DNA of 64,000 nucleotides from Burkholderia contaminans (GCF_029633825.1 NZ_CP090646.1:1-64000), one strand, 5' to 3'. Positions 34,077-42,382 are shown, counted from the stretch's first letter. Numbers and translations: made by a program. The notes: generated from the sequence alone by a model not told the origin.

Positions 34077-34751
34077 TTATCCGCCGATTGAGTCGATGAC
34101 CGTAATGCTTTTTTTGTCGAGAGACGCTCTGAAGTCGAGCTGTGGGGCGGCAGACGCGAGCGCTCGAAGCGCATCTATGAACGTGCCGCGGATCTCACCA
34201 CGACCTTGGAACGGATTCTTCGCATTCCACGTCGGTTCGTTCCATCCGGCGATCTTGGCCCATGCGGAAAGTGTCTGCTGCGCGGTGTAGTCCGGGCGGA
34301 AGGACCAAGTCAACACGGGATCGGGGGCCGGCGTCGAGGGCGCAGCCGATTCCGAAGCGGTCTTGGACGTTTCTTTCGTTCCGGTCTTCGCGGCGTCTCT
34401 AGTCGTCGATGCGGCTACAACTGCCGGAACCCCTGTCGAATCATTGGCAGGTCGGGACTCCCCTTCCCATGTCAGGCCATTGCCTTGACTTTGAATGAGG
34501 TGAAAAACCGCATTGAGGCGATCGTTTGTCCGCGTGTCGTTTGTATAGCGGCGGTAGACAAAGCGGTTGGTGTCGTCGTTCAGATTTGCCGGTTCGTCGC
34601 TGGCTACTTGCGATTCCGGGTCGGTCGCTGCGCTATGTGCGGCCTCTTGCGCTTGCGCGATCGATGCCGAACCAAGCAGGACGGCCCCGGTCGTGATGAT
34701 CGAGGTGGCGATAACGCTCCGAAGCGAACGCGCGGTGCGATAGTTGGTCAT
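34077..34751 (-). CDS. Second TcpQ-domain exported protein (224 aa)
   Basis: A signal peptide ends about SIAQAQE (35). A long Ser/Thr/Ala linker is followed by a C-terminal TcpQ-type domain (FRPDYTAQQTLSAWAKIAGW, then FQGRGEIRGTFIDALRAL) like that of the protein at 22675. It probably serves the pilus secretin or an alternative assembly state. It lies outside the pilus operon on the opposite strand. Confidence 0.7.
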   Translation of the reverse strand: MTNYRTARSLRSVIATSIITTGAVLLGSASIAQAQEAAHSAATDPESQVASDEPANLNDDTNRFVYRRYTNDTRTNDRLNAVFHLIQSQGNGLTWEGESRPANDSTGVPAVVAASTTRDAAKTGTKETSKTASESAAPSTPAPDPVLTWSFRPDYTAQQTLSAWAKIAGWNEPTWNAKNPFQGRGEIRGTFIDALRALASAAPQLDFRASLDKKSITVIDSIGG

Positions 34752-34940
34752 GAGTTCCCCGCAGCGCCGTTGCTGGACGGCGCGTGTTCGTTACAAAGCC
34801 GCGCCCATTCTCGGAGCGCGGTTCTCTCTGATTGTTACCTGCATATAGGTGTGTCAGGCGACACCGACCGGCAGTCCGATCGTTTCGATTGTAGCGCATC
34901 CATGATACAAATGCTGCATGTATGCGGCATTGTGATGGGT

Positions 34941-35132
34941 CTAGCCGCCTACGACGGCCAGTCCGCGGTACGCGTCGGCAACTTTCGGGGGGACAATCTG
35001 CCCCGTCTTCTCATATCGGCCGATTTGCGCGCGACTTAAGCCCCAGCGATCAGCAAGTTGCTGCTGGGTGAATCCGGCCTTTTTCCGCAGCGCTGCCGCG
35101 TCTTCGCCGTACAGGGGCCTGGTGTCGCTCAT
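34941..35132 (-). CDS. Small XRE-type HTH regulator (63 aa)
   Basis: From ATG 35132 the whole protein is one helix-turn-helix (LRKKAGFTQQQLADRWGLSR then AQIGRYEKTGQ). An upstream ATG would add 29 residues. A free-standing HTH next to the leading region is a candidate controller of the GTCTATC/GATAGAC promoters, in the way ArdK controls CUP promoters on pKM101. Confidence 0.7.
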   Translation of the reverse strand: MSDTRPLYGEDAAALRKKAGFTQQQLADRWGLSRAQIGRYEKTGQIVPPKVADAYRGLAVVGG

Positions 35133-35279
35133 GGATTTGCTAAGGTTCTCAACTTTGGCCGGGCACGGCCGATAATCCTGATTCTTGCGTCGTGCGATTG
35201 TACCGGCTATATCAGCCACCAGTTCTAGGCATCGGAATTTTGCGAGGATGTGCAGAGGATAGGGTTATCTAAGAATAGA

Positions 35280-35308
35280 TAGACAATACGAAGTACCGTG
35301 AGTATGCT
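35280..35308 (+). promoter_or_regulatory. Promoter TAGACA-N17-TATGCT
   Basis: GATAGAC (35278) supplies the -35 TAGACA; TATGCT (35303) is the -10. ACCGTGAG/CTCACGGT forms a hairpin over the -10 region (35296-35315). The upstream GTCTATC partner is absent here. Confidence 0.55.
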
Positions 35309-35337
35309 CACGGTGATCTGAACGTTGGAGGGTGCAT

Positions 35338-35550
35338 ATGAAGGTGCTGGATATTCGGGTAACCGGGGCTTTGATGTTGTTCGTCGGCTTCGTTCTGTGC
35401 GGGCTGGGTGCTTTGGGCGCGCTGGGTTCTCTCGGCAGCTTTTTCTTCTCTTCGGTCGTTTCGGGGCTGGATTCAGCTCTGAGCGTGCTGATCTCCGCTG
35501 TGCTTCTCGTTGCTGGTGGTTGGATGATGAAGCGCGCGCGGCTTCAGTAA
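35338..35550 (+). CDS. Small membrane protein (70 aa)
   Basis: ATG 35338 follows GGAGGG. Two hydrophobic helices, at about 8-31 and 40-63, are linked by a Ser/Gly-rich turn (SLGSFFFSSVVSGLDS), with a basic C-terminus. It is the most oriT-distal leading-region gene in this set and has its own promoter and terminator. Unknown function. Confidence 0.65.
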   Translation: MKVLDIRVTGALMLFVGFVLCGLGALGALGSLGSFFFSSVVSGLDSALSVLISAVLLVAGGWMMKRARLQ

Positions 35551-35572
35551 GGGATCAGAGTGTTCTCGTAAC

Positions 35573-35606
35573 GCCCCAGCCGTTCGTCGTGCTGGGGCTT
35601 TTTTTT
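35573..35606 (+). terminator. Rho-independent terminator
   Basis: GCCCCAGC and GCTGGGGC form the stem, followed by eight T. It takes the place of the terminator found at the front of full module copies. Confidence 0.93.
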
Positions 35607-35639
35607 GTAACCCTGCGCGCCTGGTGGTCTGCGCGATTC

Positions 35640-35935
35640 GGCGGCCGCCGGAGTCCTGCGCCGGGCTACGGGGGTCGTGGCCGCTCACGCGGCCCCGAGG
35701 TCTACCGACCCGGCCCCCTACCGTCGCACCCGCCCGTCCACTGGACGGTCGGGCAAGGGACGGCACCGGCGGGGCGAGCGCCTGGTGGTGATCGACGTTC
35801 CGGATTGGCTTTGCAGGAAAGGGGGTCTGCCGGGCGTGTCGCGTAATTCGCAACGTCTATCTATGTCCGCCCGCCATTGGGACAATCAATCGCCAAACGA
35901 TAGACGTAACGAGATACGAAGAGTAAAATGGTTTC
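35640..35935 (+). repeat. Leading-region composite repeat, copy A
   Basis: Starts at the GGCGGCCGCCGGAGTCCTGC block and ends in the promoter of the ParB-like gene. It lacks the first 200 bp of the full module but is preceded by its own terminator. Internal hairpins include CCGTCC-ACT-GGACGG near 35733 and GGCCGC/GCGGCC near 35680. Confidence 0.9.
35855..35929 (+). promoter_or_regulatory. Module promoter A
   Basis: GTCTATC (35855), 37 bp, GATAGAC (35899); -35 TAGACG (35901), 17-bp spacer, -10 TAAAAT (35924). Confidence 0.75.
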
Positions 35936-35977
35936 CATGGCGGTTGGGAATCGAAAGACACGAATAGGAGAGGTGAA

Positions 35978-36940
35978 ATGAAGGTTCATTGCTCGCTCAA
36001 GCAGGCGGCGGAAGACAAGGAAGATCCGTCTGTCTCCAAGCGCACGGAGTTTTACGTTGATCCGGAGACTCTGGTGCTCGAAGAGGGCTACAACCTTCGA
36101 AGGGAGACCAAGGCACTTCGCGAATCGATTCAGCAACTGAAGATCGCGTACATCAACGGGGCCACGTTCCCGGCCATCGACGTGGAGATGGTCAACGGTA
36201 AGAGAGTCGTTCGCGATGGTCATCGCAGAACTCGCGCTGTTCTGGAAGCCATCGCTGAGGGGTATCCGGCGCGGCGATTGGAGGCGCGAGAATGGAGGGG
36301 CAATAGTGTGGAAAGCCTCCTTCATATGCTGGGTACGGCGGATGCCATGGCCCTCTCGACTCTTGAGAAGGGGATCGGCTATCTGCGACTTGTGAAATTC
36401 GGCTGGACAAAGGCTGAGATCGCAAGCAAGCGGAACGTATCGCTGCCGCACGTCGATCAAGCCCTGATGCTCGCGAATGCGGAACCGGATGTGCAGCAGA
36501 TCGTCGCGGAAGAGCTGGTAACTGTGAATGTGGCAATTGAGACGTTGCGTGAGCATGGCAAGAATGCCGGGGCCGTGCTTCGTGAGGTCATCGAGACCGC
36601 CCCGATCGAGTTAACAGAAAGTGGCGAGGAACGCCGGAAGAAGGTAACGAAGCGCGAAGTGAAAGCAGCCCGCGCGCCTGCGAAGCGACGTACCCTGCCC
36701 CGAGCGCTGGCGGACCGATACGTGTCGAATGTGAACGCCCTGTTCTCTTCGATGCCCGATGACGTGCGGGCTCAGGTGGCGGCCGCTGGTGACGAGGCGA
36801 CAATTCCGGTATCGGCGCGCTTCCTGAAAGAGCTGATGGCGGCTCAGCTCGAAGCGCAGCAGATCTGCCAGCCGGTTAGCGAACCGGAAAGCGATAACGA
36901 TCCGCGACAAACTAGCCTGCTGGTCGACGGAGATGGTTAA
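35978..36940 (+). CDS. ParB/RepB/Spo0J-like DNA-binding protein (320 aa)
   Basis: AGGAGAGG precedes ATG 35978. Residues about 28-90 form the ParB N-terminal domain, with the NG-RVVRDGHRRTRAVLEA box (GHRR in place of GERR). An HTH follows (TKAEIASKRNVSLPHVDQAL, about 148-167), then a basic linker and an acidic tail. No ParA neighbour is present, so it is more likely a KorB-like regulator than a partition protein. Its promoter carries the GTCTATC/GATAGAC sites, compatible with self-control. Confidence 0.85.
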   Translation: MKVHCSLKQAAEDKEDPSVSKRTEFYVDPETLVLEEGYNLRRETKALRESIQQLKIAYINGATFPAIDVEMVNGKRVVRDGHRRTRAVLEAIAEGYPARRLEAREWRGNSVESLLHMLGTADAMALSTLEKGIGYLRLVKFGWTKAEIASKRNVSLPHVDQALMLANAEPDVQQIVAEELVTVNVAIETLREHGKNAGAVLREVIETAPIELTESGEERRKKVTKREVKAARAPAKRRTLPRALADRYVSNVNALFSSMPDDVRAQVAAAGDEATIPVSARFLKELMAAQLEAQQICQPVSEPESDNDPRQTSLLVDGDG

Positions 36941-36968
36941 ACCAGTTTCCCCGTCCTTTCTCTCGTTT

Positions 36969-36995
36969 GCCCCTGCCTAGCAGGGGCTTTTTTTT
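36969..36995 (+). terminator. Rho-independent terminator
   Basis: GCCCCTG-CCTAG-CAGGGGC followed by eight T. Confidence 0.93.
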
Positions 36996-37009
36996 ATCCG
37001 CGTTGCGCG

Positions 37010-37086
37010 GACTATCGAGATGGAAAATCGATAGAAAAAAATCGGTCTGCGAAAGGATAGACGAAGTGAGTTACATGGCATACGAT
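37010..37086 (+). promoter_or_regulatory. Promoter with degenerate GTCTATC and two GATAGAC sites
   Basis: GACTATC (37010) lies 39 bp before GATAGAC (37056). TAGACG (37058) and TACGAT (37081) are 17 bp apart, and a second GATAGAC (37084) overlaps the -10. It drives the gene at 37120. Confidence 0.55.
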
Positions 37087-37119
37087 AGACGCAACGTTAT
37101 ACATACAAGGAGAGGGCGT

Positions 37120-37356
37120 GTGTCAAAACTCAAAGATCTTGTCATCAGGCATAGCGCAGAGATTCGTCAATTGCAGCGGACGACGATCGAAACCATATCC
37201 GGAGCGTTGGAGATCGCAACGAGCCTACCGCAGCTCAAGACGACGATTCAGGAAGCGCTAGATACGCTCGCGCACCGTCAAAGGGCTGCTGAAGAGCGAT
37301 ACAGTATCAAGCTGCAAGAGATCGACAGGAGTGCGCGCAAGCGGCCGGAGAACTGA
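37120..37356 (+). CDS. Small coiled-coil protein (78 aa)
   Basis: GTG 37120 stands after AAGGAGAGG; ATGs further upstream lie within the promoter. The product is entirely amphipathic helix (IRQLQRTTIETISGALEIAT), as in small KfrA-like or structural DNA-binding accessory proteins, but no family was recognised. Confidence 0.55.
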   Translation: MSKLKDLVIRHSAEIRQLQRTTIETISGALEIATSLPQLKTTIQEALDTLAHRQRAAEERYSIKLQEIDRSARKRPEN

Positions 37357-37380
37357 CGTGCGTTCTCTATCGAGGTCAAA

Positions 37381-37477
37381 AAAATGGGGAAGCGCCCGGC
37401 CCGCAAGAGGCAGGGGCGCGGTGCGGTTGTCCACGGGACGCTGGCGGCGGCCGGTGGACAACCGCATCCCCATTTCC
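37381..37477 (+). repeat. 97-bp long-range inverted repeat, left copy
   Basis: It is the reverse complement of 50176-50272 except for two adjacent central bases. Inside is a strong hairpin: TGCGGTTGTCCAC (37422) and GTGGACAACCGCA (37454) are perfect 13-bp arms around 19 bp; ATGGGGA and TCCCCAT lie outside. It lies between convergent genes. Confidence 0.9.
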
Positions 37478-37559
37478 TTCCTAGAGCGAAGTGATGTGAA
37501 GCGGGATCTGGTGTGAGGGGAGCTAACGCTGACGTCGTTCGGCTGACGATCGAGGCAGA

Positions 37560-38036
37560 TCACTTACCGGGGTTGCCACCCGCCTTCGAATTGCCAAAGT
37601 CCCCAGCTCGCCACCGCTCGTTCTGAGCGAGGCAGCGTAATAGATTCATCGCAACCAGTCCGTCGCCATACTCACGGCGAATGATAGTAACCAGATGCTC
37701 GATCTCGGCCATTACACGCCGCGCACGCACGACCTCGAGGATTACGCGCCTCACGTCCGGGTCGCGCTCGCGCCGGTATAACTCAACCAGTTCGCCGTGC
37801 ATAGGCGGTTCGAATTCGGGCAGCGGCTTCACACCACTAGGCTTTACTTTGAACGCTTCCCGCCATTCTGGCGGTCCTACGCGCTCACGACGCGTATGGT
37901 TTAGGCACCGTCCCCATGCCTCTGTAAGCGTTTGAGATCGCAAACCCTCGCTCCTAGTTAACCAGAACGGGTACAGCTTTACCTGCCCGTTATCGAGATC
38001 CGTGTACTCCCACTGATATTCCCAAACAGTCCCCAT
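37560..38036 (-). CDS. Hypothetical protein (158 aa), the only minus-strand gene inside the leading array
   Basis: ATG 38036 is chosen; the frame is open to 38114. It is soluble, with an N-terminal aromatic-rich strand region (VWEYQWEYTDLDNGQVKLYP) and a helical C-terminus. A TGGATATCCA palindrome lies just upstream, a possible operator. Family not recognised. It is co-oriented with stbABC rather than with its neighbours. Confidence 0.6.
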   Translation of the reverse strand: MGTVWEYQWEYTDLDNGQVKLYPFWLTRSEGLRSQTLTEAWGRCLNHTRRERVGPPEWREAFKVKPSGVKPLPEFEPPMHGELVELYRRERDPDVRRVILEVVRARRVMAEIEHLVTIIRREYGDGLVAMNLLRCLAQNERWRAGDFGNSKAGGNPGK

Positions 38037-38092
38037 TTTCGGCACCAACACTGTATGGATATCCAGTGTATCCCATCGACGCGCTACACACA

Positions 38093-38425
38093 TGCGCGCC
38101 GCGGTTGTGTGCAAGCGGCGGCGGCCGCCGGAGTCCTGCGCCGGGCTACGGGGGGTCGTGGCCGCTTACGCGGCTCCGAGGTCTACCGACCCGGCCCCCC
38201 TACCGTCACACCCGCCCGTCCACTGGACGGTCGGGCAAGGGACAGCTCCGGCGGGGCAAGCGCCTGGTGGTGATCGACGTTCCGGATTGGCTTTGCAGGA
38301 AAGGGGGTCTGCCGGGCGCGTCTCGTAATTCGCAATGTCTATCTATGCCTGCCCGCCATTGGGACAATCAATCTCCAAACGATAGACGAAACGAGATACG
38401 AATAGTAAAATGGTTTCCGTGGTGG
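38093..38425 (+). repeat. Leading-region composite repeat, copy B
   Basis: Begins near GCGCGCCGCGGTT and ends in a promoter. It lacks the front terminator and about 180 bp of the GC-rich body, and has lost a few bases relative to full copies. Confidence 0.9.
38337..38411 (+). promoter_or_regulatory. Module promoter B
   Basis: GTCTATC (38337), 37 bp, GATAGAC (38381); TAGACG (38383), 17 bp, TAAAAT (38406). Confidence 0.75.
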
Positions 38426-38484
38426 TGATGACCACGGAATACGACGATGCCCCGGCCACTACCTTAACTACTACAGGAGAAACA

Positions 38485-38832
38485 ATGGATACGTTGCATG
38501 TTGCGCGTCGTGTTACGCGCAAGTTTGTCGGCACGTTCCGCCACCTGGACGCATGGGACGAGCTGGGCACGATCCGGCACACGCCATTCCGCAAGGTGTA
38601 CAACCCGGCACGCGATGAAGATTTGTCGGACGGCCCCAGCTACGTCGCCTTCGCCCGCCTGCCCGCCGGCGCGGACGTCAAAGAGTGGTGCCTCGCCATC
38701 GAGGACAGCATGTCGTCGCACGGCTGCTCGCACGAGTACGACTGCTGCGGCTGCGCCTCGCACTACGCGCGGGTGTATCCGTACCGCGGCCGCGTGGTGC
38801 GGATCAGCGTCGGCGTGTCCTACAACTACTGA
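38485..38832 (+). CDS. Hypothetical protein (115 aa) with a cysteine/histidine cluster
   Basis: CAGGAG precedes ATG 38485. Residues about 81-95 hold a dense metal-binding-type cluster (HGCSHEYDCCGCASHYARVY). The rest is beta-rich. First of five small genes in a row behind module B, it is probably an early-expressed leading protein. No known family. Confidence 0.65.
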   Translation: MDTLHVARRVTRKFVGTFRHLDAWDELGTIRHTPFRKVYNPARDEDLSDGPSYVAFARLPAGADVKEWCLAIEDSMSSHGCSHEYDCCGCASHYARVYPYRGRVVRISVGVSYNY

Positions 38833-38858
38833 CCAACGCAACGCCAAGGGGAACGACG

Positions 38859-39053
38859 ATGGCACGAATCAAGGCTGACGAGGTTTGCGTGGGCGACAAG
38901 ATCGTCCGCCCCGGCGATGCGATTTACGAAGTCGTGGCGCTCGAATGGTTCACGGTCACGGTGCATCTGCATTGCGTCGAGCGCCGCGTGGCCAAGCTCG
39001 ACCGACACGAGACGTTCTCGTACAACCGCGACGAAAAGGTCGAGGTTGCCTAA
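38859..39053 (+). CDS. Small beta-rich protein (64 aa)
   Basis: AAGGGGAACGACG precedes ATG 38859. The sequence suggests a small SH3-like barrel (KIVRPGDAIYEVVALEWFTV). It resembles the protein at 39081 in size and strand pattern. Function unknown. Confidence 0.55.
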   Translation: MARIKADEVCVGDKIVRPGDAIYEVVALEWFTVTVHLHCVERRVAKLDRHETFSYNRDEKVEVA

Positions 39054-39080
39054 CAACCGCTCCCGCTACAGGAGAACGAC

Positions 39081-39305
39081 ATGTCAATCACTATCGAATT
39101 CGAAGATCTCGGGCAAGACTTTCTTGTGTGGACGCTCAATGAGAACGGCGTCGTGATCGAGTGCAAGCCGTTTCAGGCGTGGCTGTGGAAAGGTCGACAG
39201 GTAGTCGACTACGCAAGCCTGAAGCGCGGTGACGTTGTGCACTTCCTCGACAACGACAACCACATGCGACCGCTGAAATACCGCATTGCGCGCATCACGC
39301 ACTGA
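39081..39305 (+). CDS. Small beta-rich protein (74 aa)
   Basis: It is preceded by the recurring leader AACCGCTCCCGCTACAGGAG. The C-terminal segment (LKRGDVVHFLDNDNHMRPLK) reads like a small barrel domain. Unknown function. Confidence 0.55.
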   Translation: MSITIEFEDLGQDFLVWTLNENGVVIECKPFQAWLWKGRQVVDYASLKRGDVVHFLDNDNHMRPLKYRIARITH

Positions 39306-39333
39306 TCAACCGCTCTCGCTACAGAAGAAAGAC

Positions 39334-39465
39334 ATGGACGACTTCGGCAACTCGATCAACAACTACGCATTCCTGATGCACGACATGATCTGGAAGCGAA
39401 TCTACTTCTTCACCAGCGCTATCAGCGGCGGTTCGCACGTCGACGCGGCCGACAACGTGATCTAA
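39334..39465 (+). CDS. Small protein (43 aa)
   Basis: ATG 39334 follows the leader variant AACCGCTCTCGCTACAGAAG. The product (NSINNYAFLMHDMIWKRIYF and on) is amphipathic and may touch the membrane. Unknown. Confidence 0.45.
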   Translation: MDDFGNSINNYAFLMHDMIWKRIYFFTSAISGGSHVDAADNVI

Positions 39466-39494
39466 CCAACCGCTACCGCTACAGGGGAAAGACC

Positions 39495-39674
39495 ATGCCA
39501 GAAGAACAACTCGCGAGCGCAGTGGAACTGCTGATGGCGCTCAAACGCGACCTGATGCACGCGCGCCGGTTCGGGCCGGACACACTCGCTAACTACCGGC
39601 GCGCTTGTTCGTCGGCAGAAGGTGACGTTGAAGCGTGGCTCATCGAACATGGCCACCTCAAATCGACCGAGTAG
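39495..39674 (+). CDS. Small helical protein (59 aa)
   Basis: ATG 39495 follows the leader variant AACCGCTACCGCTACAGGGG. All-helical and acidic (ASAVELLMALKRDLMHARRF). Its stop abuts the truncated module copy C. Unknown. Confidence 0.5.
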   Translation: MPEEQLASAVELLMALKRDLMHARRFGPDTLANYRRACSSAEGDVEAWLIEHGHLKSTE

Positions 39675-39862
39675 CAAGGGACAGATCCGGCGGGGCAAGC
39701 GCCTGGTGGTGATCGACGTTCCGGAATGGCTTTGCAGGAAAGGGGGGCTGCCGGGCGCGTCGCGTAATTCGCGCCGTCGATCGAAAATCGCCCGCCATTG
39801 GGACAATCAATCACGAAGCGATAGACAAAACGAAGTACGGCACGTAAAATGGTTTCCATGGT
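39675..39862 (+). repeat. Leading-region composite repeat, copy C (3' part only)
   Basis: Begins at CAAGGGACAGATCCGGCGGG directly after a stop codon and keeps only the last 190 bp, including the promoter. It is the most diverged copy: the left operator is GTCGATC instead of GTCTATC. Confidence 0.9.
39776..39850 (+). promoter_or_regulatory. Module promoter C
   Basis: GTCGATC (39776, one mismatch), 37 bp, GATAGAC (39820); TAGACA (39822), 17 bp, TAAAAT (39845). Confidence 0.75.
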
Positions 39863-39890
39863 GATTGTGACAATTTTTGGAGAAAGTACC

Positions 39891-40709
39891 GTGCCGCAAG
39901 CGACGACAGACCTGGTTAAGAGTGTGAGTGTTGAGAACATGCTCCGGCAGCGTGACGCCGTAATGGAGCGTATCGCAGAAGCGAAGCGGCTGATTGGCGA
40001 AGCTGACGAAATTGCTTCGAAGGCCGGATTTGGCGCAGTGAGTGGCTATATCTCGGACAGATATTCGCACGGTGGTGCGCGCTTTGGTCATGCTGATTTC
40101 GTGGAGCAGATGCGCAAGCATGTTGATGCTTCCGGTTGGAAGCATCTGATGAACGAGTCAGGAATTCGAACCCTGATGGATGCCGAGGCGCGGAAGCAAT
40201 GGGACAGCAGCGTCTATGAATTGAAGACGCCGGAGCTGACACTTGCAAACGTCACTTCGACCTTTACAGTGCTGCGCGATGGCCGGGAAGAACTGTTCGA
40301 ACGAGGCGTGATCGCTTGCTTTCGCGGACTGTCGTGGGACTATAAGACCAATCAACCGTTCAAGTTTGGTAAGCGTATTGTGATGCGATGCCTCTACCAG
40401 GCTCAGGTTGGCCCCTATACGCAGAGTGTCAACCACCACGCGGCCGACAAGCTAGACGATCTTGTGCGCGTGTTCAGCGTGCTTGATGGGAAGCCGGAAC
40501 CCGACCACCGGAACGGCATGTATATGCACCTGAGCAATGCTACGTGCAAACGTCCCGTTGAGCGCTTCATCGATCTCGAATATTTTGAGATTCGCTGGTT
40601 CAAGAATGGTAACGGACACTTGACATTCAAGCGGCCCGAGCTTGTCGAAAAGATCAATCGAATTATCGCGAAGTGCTACCCGCACGCACTCGCATCCGAG
40701 GTTAGATAA
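39891..40709 (+). CDS. DUF4942-type leading-region protein (272 aa)
   Basis: GTG 39891 is chosen because GGAG stands 8 bp upstream; upstream ATGs lie in the promoter. The middle part (FERGVIACFRGLSWDYKTNQ and PFKFGKRIVM) and the C-terminal block (FEIRWFKNGNGHLTFKRPEL) match the DUF4942 proteins encoded by many plasmids. The family's function is not established. It is the only gene behind module C. Confidence 0.75.
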   Translation: MPQATTDLVKSVSVENMLRQRDAVMERIAEAKRLIGEADEIASKAGFGAVSGYISDRYSHGGARFGHADFVEQMRKHVDASGWKHLMNESGIRTLMDAEARKQWDSSVYELKTPELTLANVTSTFTVLRDGREELFERGVIACFRGLSWDYKTNQPFKFGKRIVMRCLYQAQVGPYTQSVNHHAADKLDDLVRVFSVLDGKPEPDHRNGMYMHLSNATCKRPVERFIDLEYFEIRWFKNGNGHLTFKRPELVEKINRIIAKCYPHALASEVR

Positions 40710-40772
40710 CCCGGCACCGCTGAACGGCCACGCCAGCGCGGCATTGATCTGACGGAGCCCCCCCACACACTA

Positions 40773-40806
40773 ACGCCCCAGCAGCTTGCCGCGCTGGGGC
40801 GTTTTG
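40773..40806 (+). terminator. Module terminator D
   Basis: ACGCCCCAGC and GCGCTGGGGCGT form the stem around AGCTTGCC, followed by TTTT. It ends the DUF4942 transcript. Confidence 0.85.
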
Positions 40807-41195
40807 CTATCCAGCTCGCGCGTTGCGCTCGATGGGGACGGCGCGCCGCTGCGCGTCGCGATCGCGGGCCGGCCGCCGGCGACGCGGGCGGGGGCTCTCG
40901 ATCCAGCTCGCGCGCCCTGGCGGCCGCGCTCGATGCCGACGACGGGCGGCGCATTCGCGCCGCGGTGGTCTGCGAGCGGCGGCGGCCGCCGGAGTCCTGC
41001 GCCGGGCTACGGGGGTCGTGGCCGCTTGCGCGGCCCCGAGGTCTACCGACCCGGCCCCCTACCGTCTCACCCGCCCGTCCACTGGACGGTCGGGCAAGGG
41101 ACGACACCGGCGGGGCAAGCGCCTGGTGGTGATCGACGTTCCGGATTGGCTTTGCAGGAAAGGGGGGCTGCCGGGTGTGTCGCGTAATTCGCAAC

Positions 41196-41270
41196 GTCTA
41201 TCTATTTCCGCCCGCCATTGGGACAATCAATCGCCAAACGATAGACAAAACGAAGTACGTAGCGTAAAAT
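41196..41270 (+). promoter_or_regulatory. Module promoter D
   Basis: GTCTATC (41196), 37 bp, GATAGAC (41240); TAGACA (41242), 17 bp, TAAAAT (41265). CGTAATTCG (41183) can pair with CGAAGTACG (41251) at 8 of 9 positions, extending the stem formed by the 7-bp sites. Confidence 0.75.
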
Positions 41271-41306
41271 GATTTCCATGGTGAGGCGTTGACAAGGAGA
41301 TGAGAA

Positions 41307-41789
41307 ATGCAAGCCAAGATTGAAGTTGCAGCCGTTCTGGACAGCCTGCGCATCCAGGCGTCTACCCGCGTCTTTGCGGAGAGCGATGATCGGCAGTATT
41401 TCGTGAACAGCAGCTACATCGAAGATCGTGACGTGATTCTTCGCATCCTGATCGAGCGCGCCATCATTCGCCGTGCCGTGAGCGACATTCTGGCCGACAG
41501 TGAAGGCTATACCGTTCGCGTGTGGGACGGCGAAGCATATGCCATCAAGTCGTCTCGCGATCTTATCGAGATCATGGGTGCGATCATGGCGACGGACGAG
41601 GAAACCATCATCATCCACCGTCCCCACACGGAAGAGAATCGGAGCAAGCCGGTGCGTGTCGGATCGTTGTCTCTGGTCTACGGTAACTCCGGCTGGGACG
41701 TCATTTCCGACAACGCGGACAACGACGAGACGAACCGCCTGATCGCGGGAGCCGAGAAGCTCGCCAGCGCCTTCGCCGCAGTGCTTTGA
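41307..41789 (+). CDS. Hypothetical protein (160 aa)
   Basis: AAGGAG precedes ATG 41307. A soluble alpha/beta protein; the N-terminal 60 residues are helical, followed by strands (GYTVRVWDGEAYAIKSSRDL) and an acidic end. It is the first gene behind module D. No family recognised. Confidence 0.65.
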   Translation: MQAKIEVAAVLDSLRIQASTRVFAESDDRQYFVNSSYIEDRDVILRILIERAIIRRAVSDILADSEGYTVRVWDGEAYAIKSSRDLIEIMGAIMATDEETIIIHRPHTEENRSKPVRVGSLSLVYGNSGWDVISDNADNDETNRLIAGAEKLASAFAAVL

Positions 41790-41835
41790 TCGAAACGGCC
41801 TGCCTGATGCGGGCCGACCTGATGAGGAAGGGATT

Positions 41836-42126
41836 ATGTATCTGTTTCTGATCGTCGCTAGGCTTAGCGGTAGCGATGCAGAGTTCGGCACGTTCTTGGA
41901 ACCGGCCGAAGATGAGCAAATCGCACAAGATCTTGTGCTGTCCAGATTCACGGACGAGATGGAAGAGATCGAGAAGCGAGAGAAGTCGCTCGAAATCGAG
42001 GTCTCGGTACTGATCGGGGAGTATGTCGCAGAAGACACGCTACGAATCCCGACCGGTGTTGACTGGATGCTCGATCGGCAAGTGTGGCTGCGGTCTGTTG
42101 TACAGCCGCGCAGGCTCGGCTACTAA
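41836..42126 (+). CDS. Hypothetical acidic protein (96 aa)
   Basis: GAAGGGATT precedes ATG 41836. A strand-rich start is followed by a strongly acidic helix (FTDEMEEIEKREKSLEIEVS). Acidic small proteins of leading regions include DNA mimics such as ArdA, but nothing here proves mimicry. Confidence 0.55.
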   Translation: MYLFLIVARLSGSDAEFGTFLEPAEDEQIAQDLVLSRFTDEMEEIEKREKSLEIEVSVLIGEYVAEDTLRIPTGVDWMLDRQVWLRSVVQPRRLGY

Positions 42127-42151
42127 TCAACGTACCCGAAGGGGAACGACC

Positions 42152-42382
42152 ATGAACGCAGCCAAGCAAGCAGTGATCGCAGACGCGGAGCGCGCCGGCT
42201 ACACGATCGAACGTCATGAAACGTGCGTTGACATCGTGAAGCGCACGAAGCATGCGAAGCCGCGCGTTGCAGTGGCGCTGCGCATCTATGAGGACGGCAC
42301 GGCGTTCGATGCAACGATGGACCTGTCGGCCGCGAAGGCCATCCGTAACGCGGCCGACATGCGGGCGTTCCTTGGCATTTAA
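42152..42382 (+). CDS. Small alpha/beta protein (76 aa)
   Basis: AAGGGGAACGACC precedes ATG 42152. A helix, three strands, then a C-terminal helix (LSAAKAIRNAADMRAFLGI). Proteins at 43851 and 44076 end in a similar way (ATRKAARDWLGY and GAKAARHFII), suggesting a small family of related leading proteins. Confidence 0.6.
   Translation: MNAAKQAVIADAERAGYTIERHETCVDIVKRTKHAKPRVAVALRIYEDGTAFDATMDLSAAKAIRNAADMRAFLGI

Larger units (their letters stand above)
40773..41283 (+). repeat. Leading-region composite repeat, copy D (full length)
   Basis: A full module of about 510 bp: terminator, GC-rich body with hairpins, conserved 190-bp 3' part, promoter. It is nearly identical to copies E, F and G, with only scattered substitutions. 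Confidence 0.95.

Noticed and set aside
35978..36940. Plasmid partition parAB locus
   Set aside because: The ParB-like gene has no ParA neighbour and sits alone behind a module promoter; the ParA-like StbB is 14 kb away in an stbABC operon. A regulator is more likely.
41836..42126. ArdA-type anti-restriction protein
   Set aside because: It is small and acidic, but the ArdA motif is not visible and length is about half; acidity alone is not evidence.
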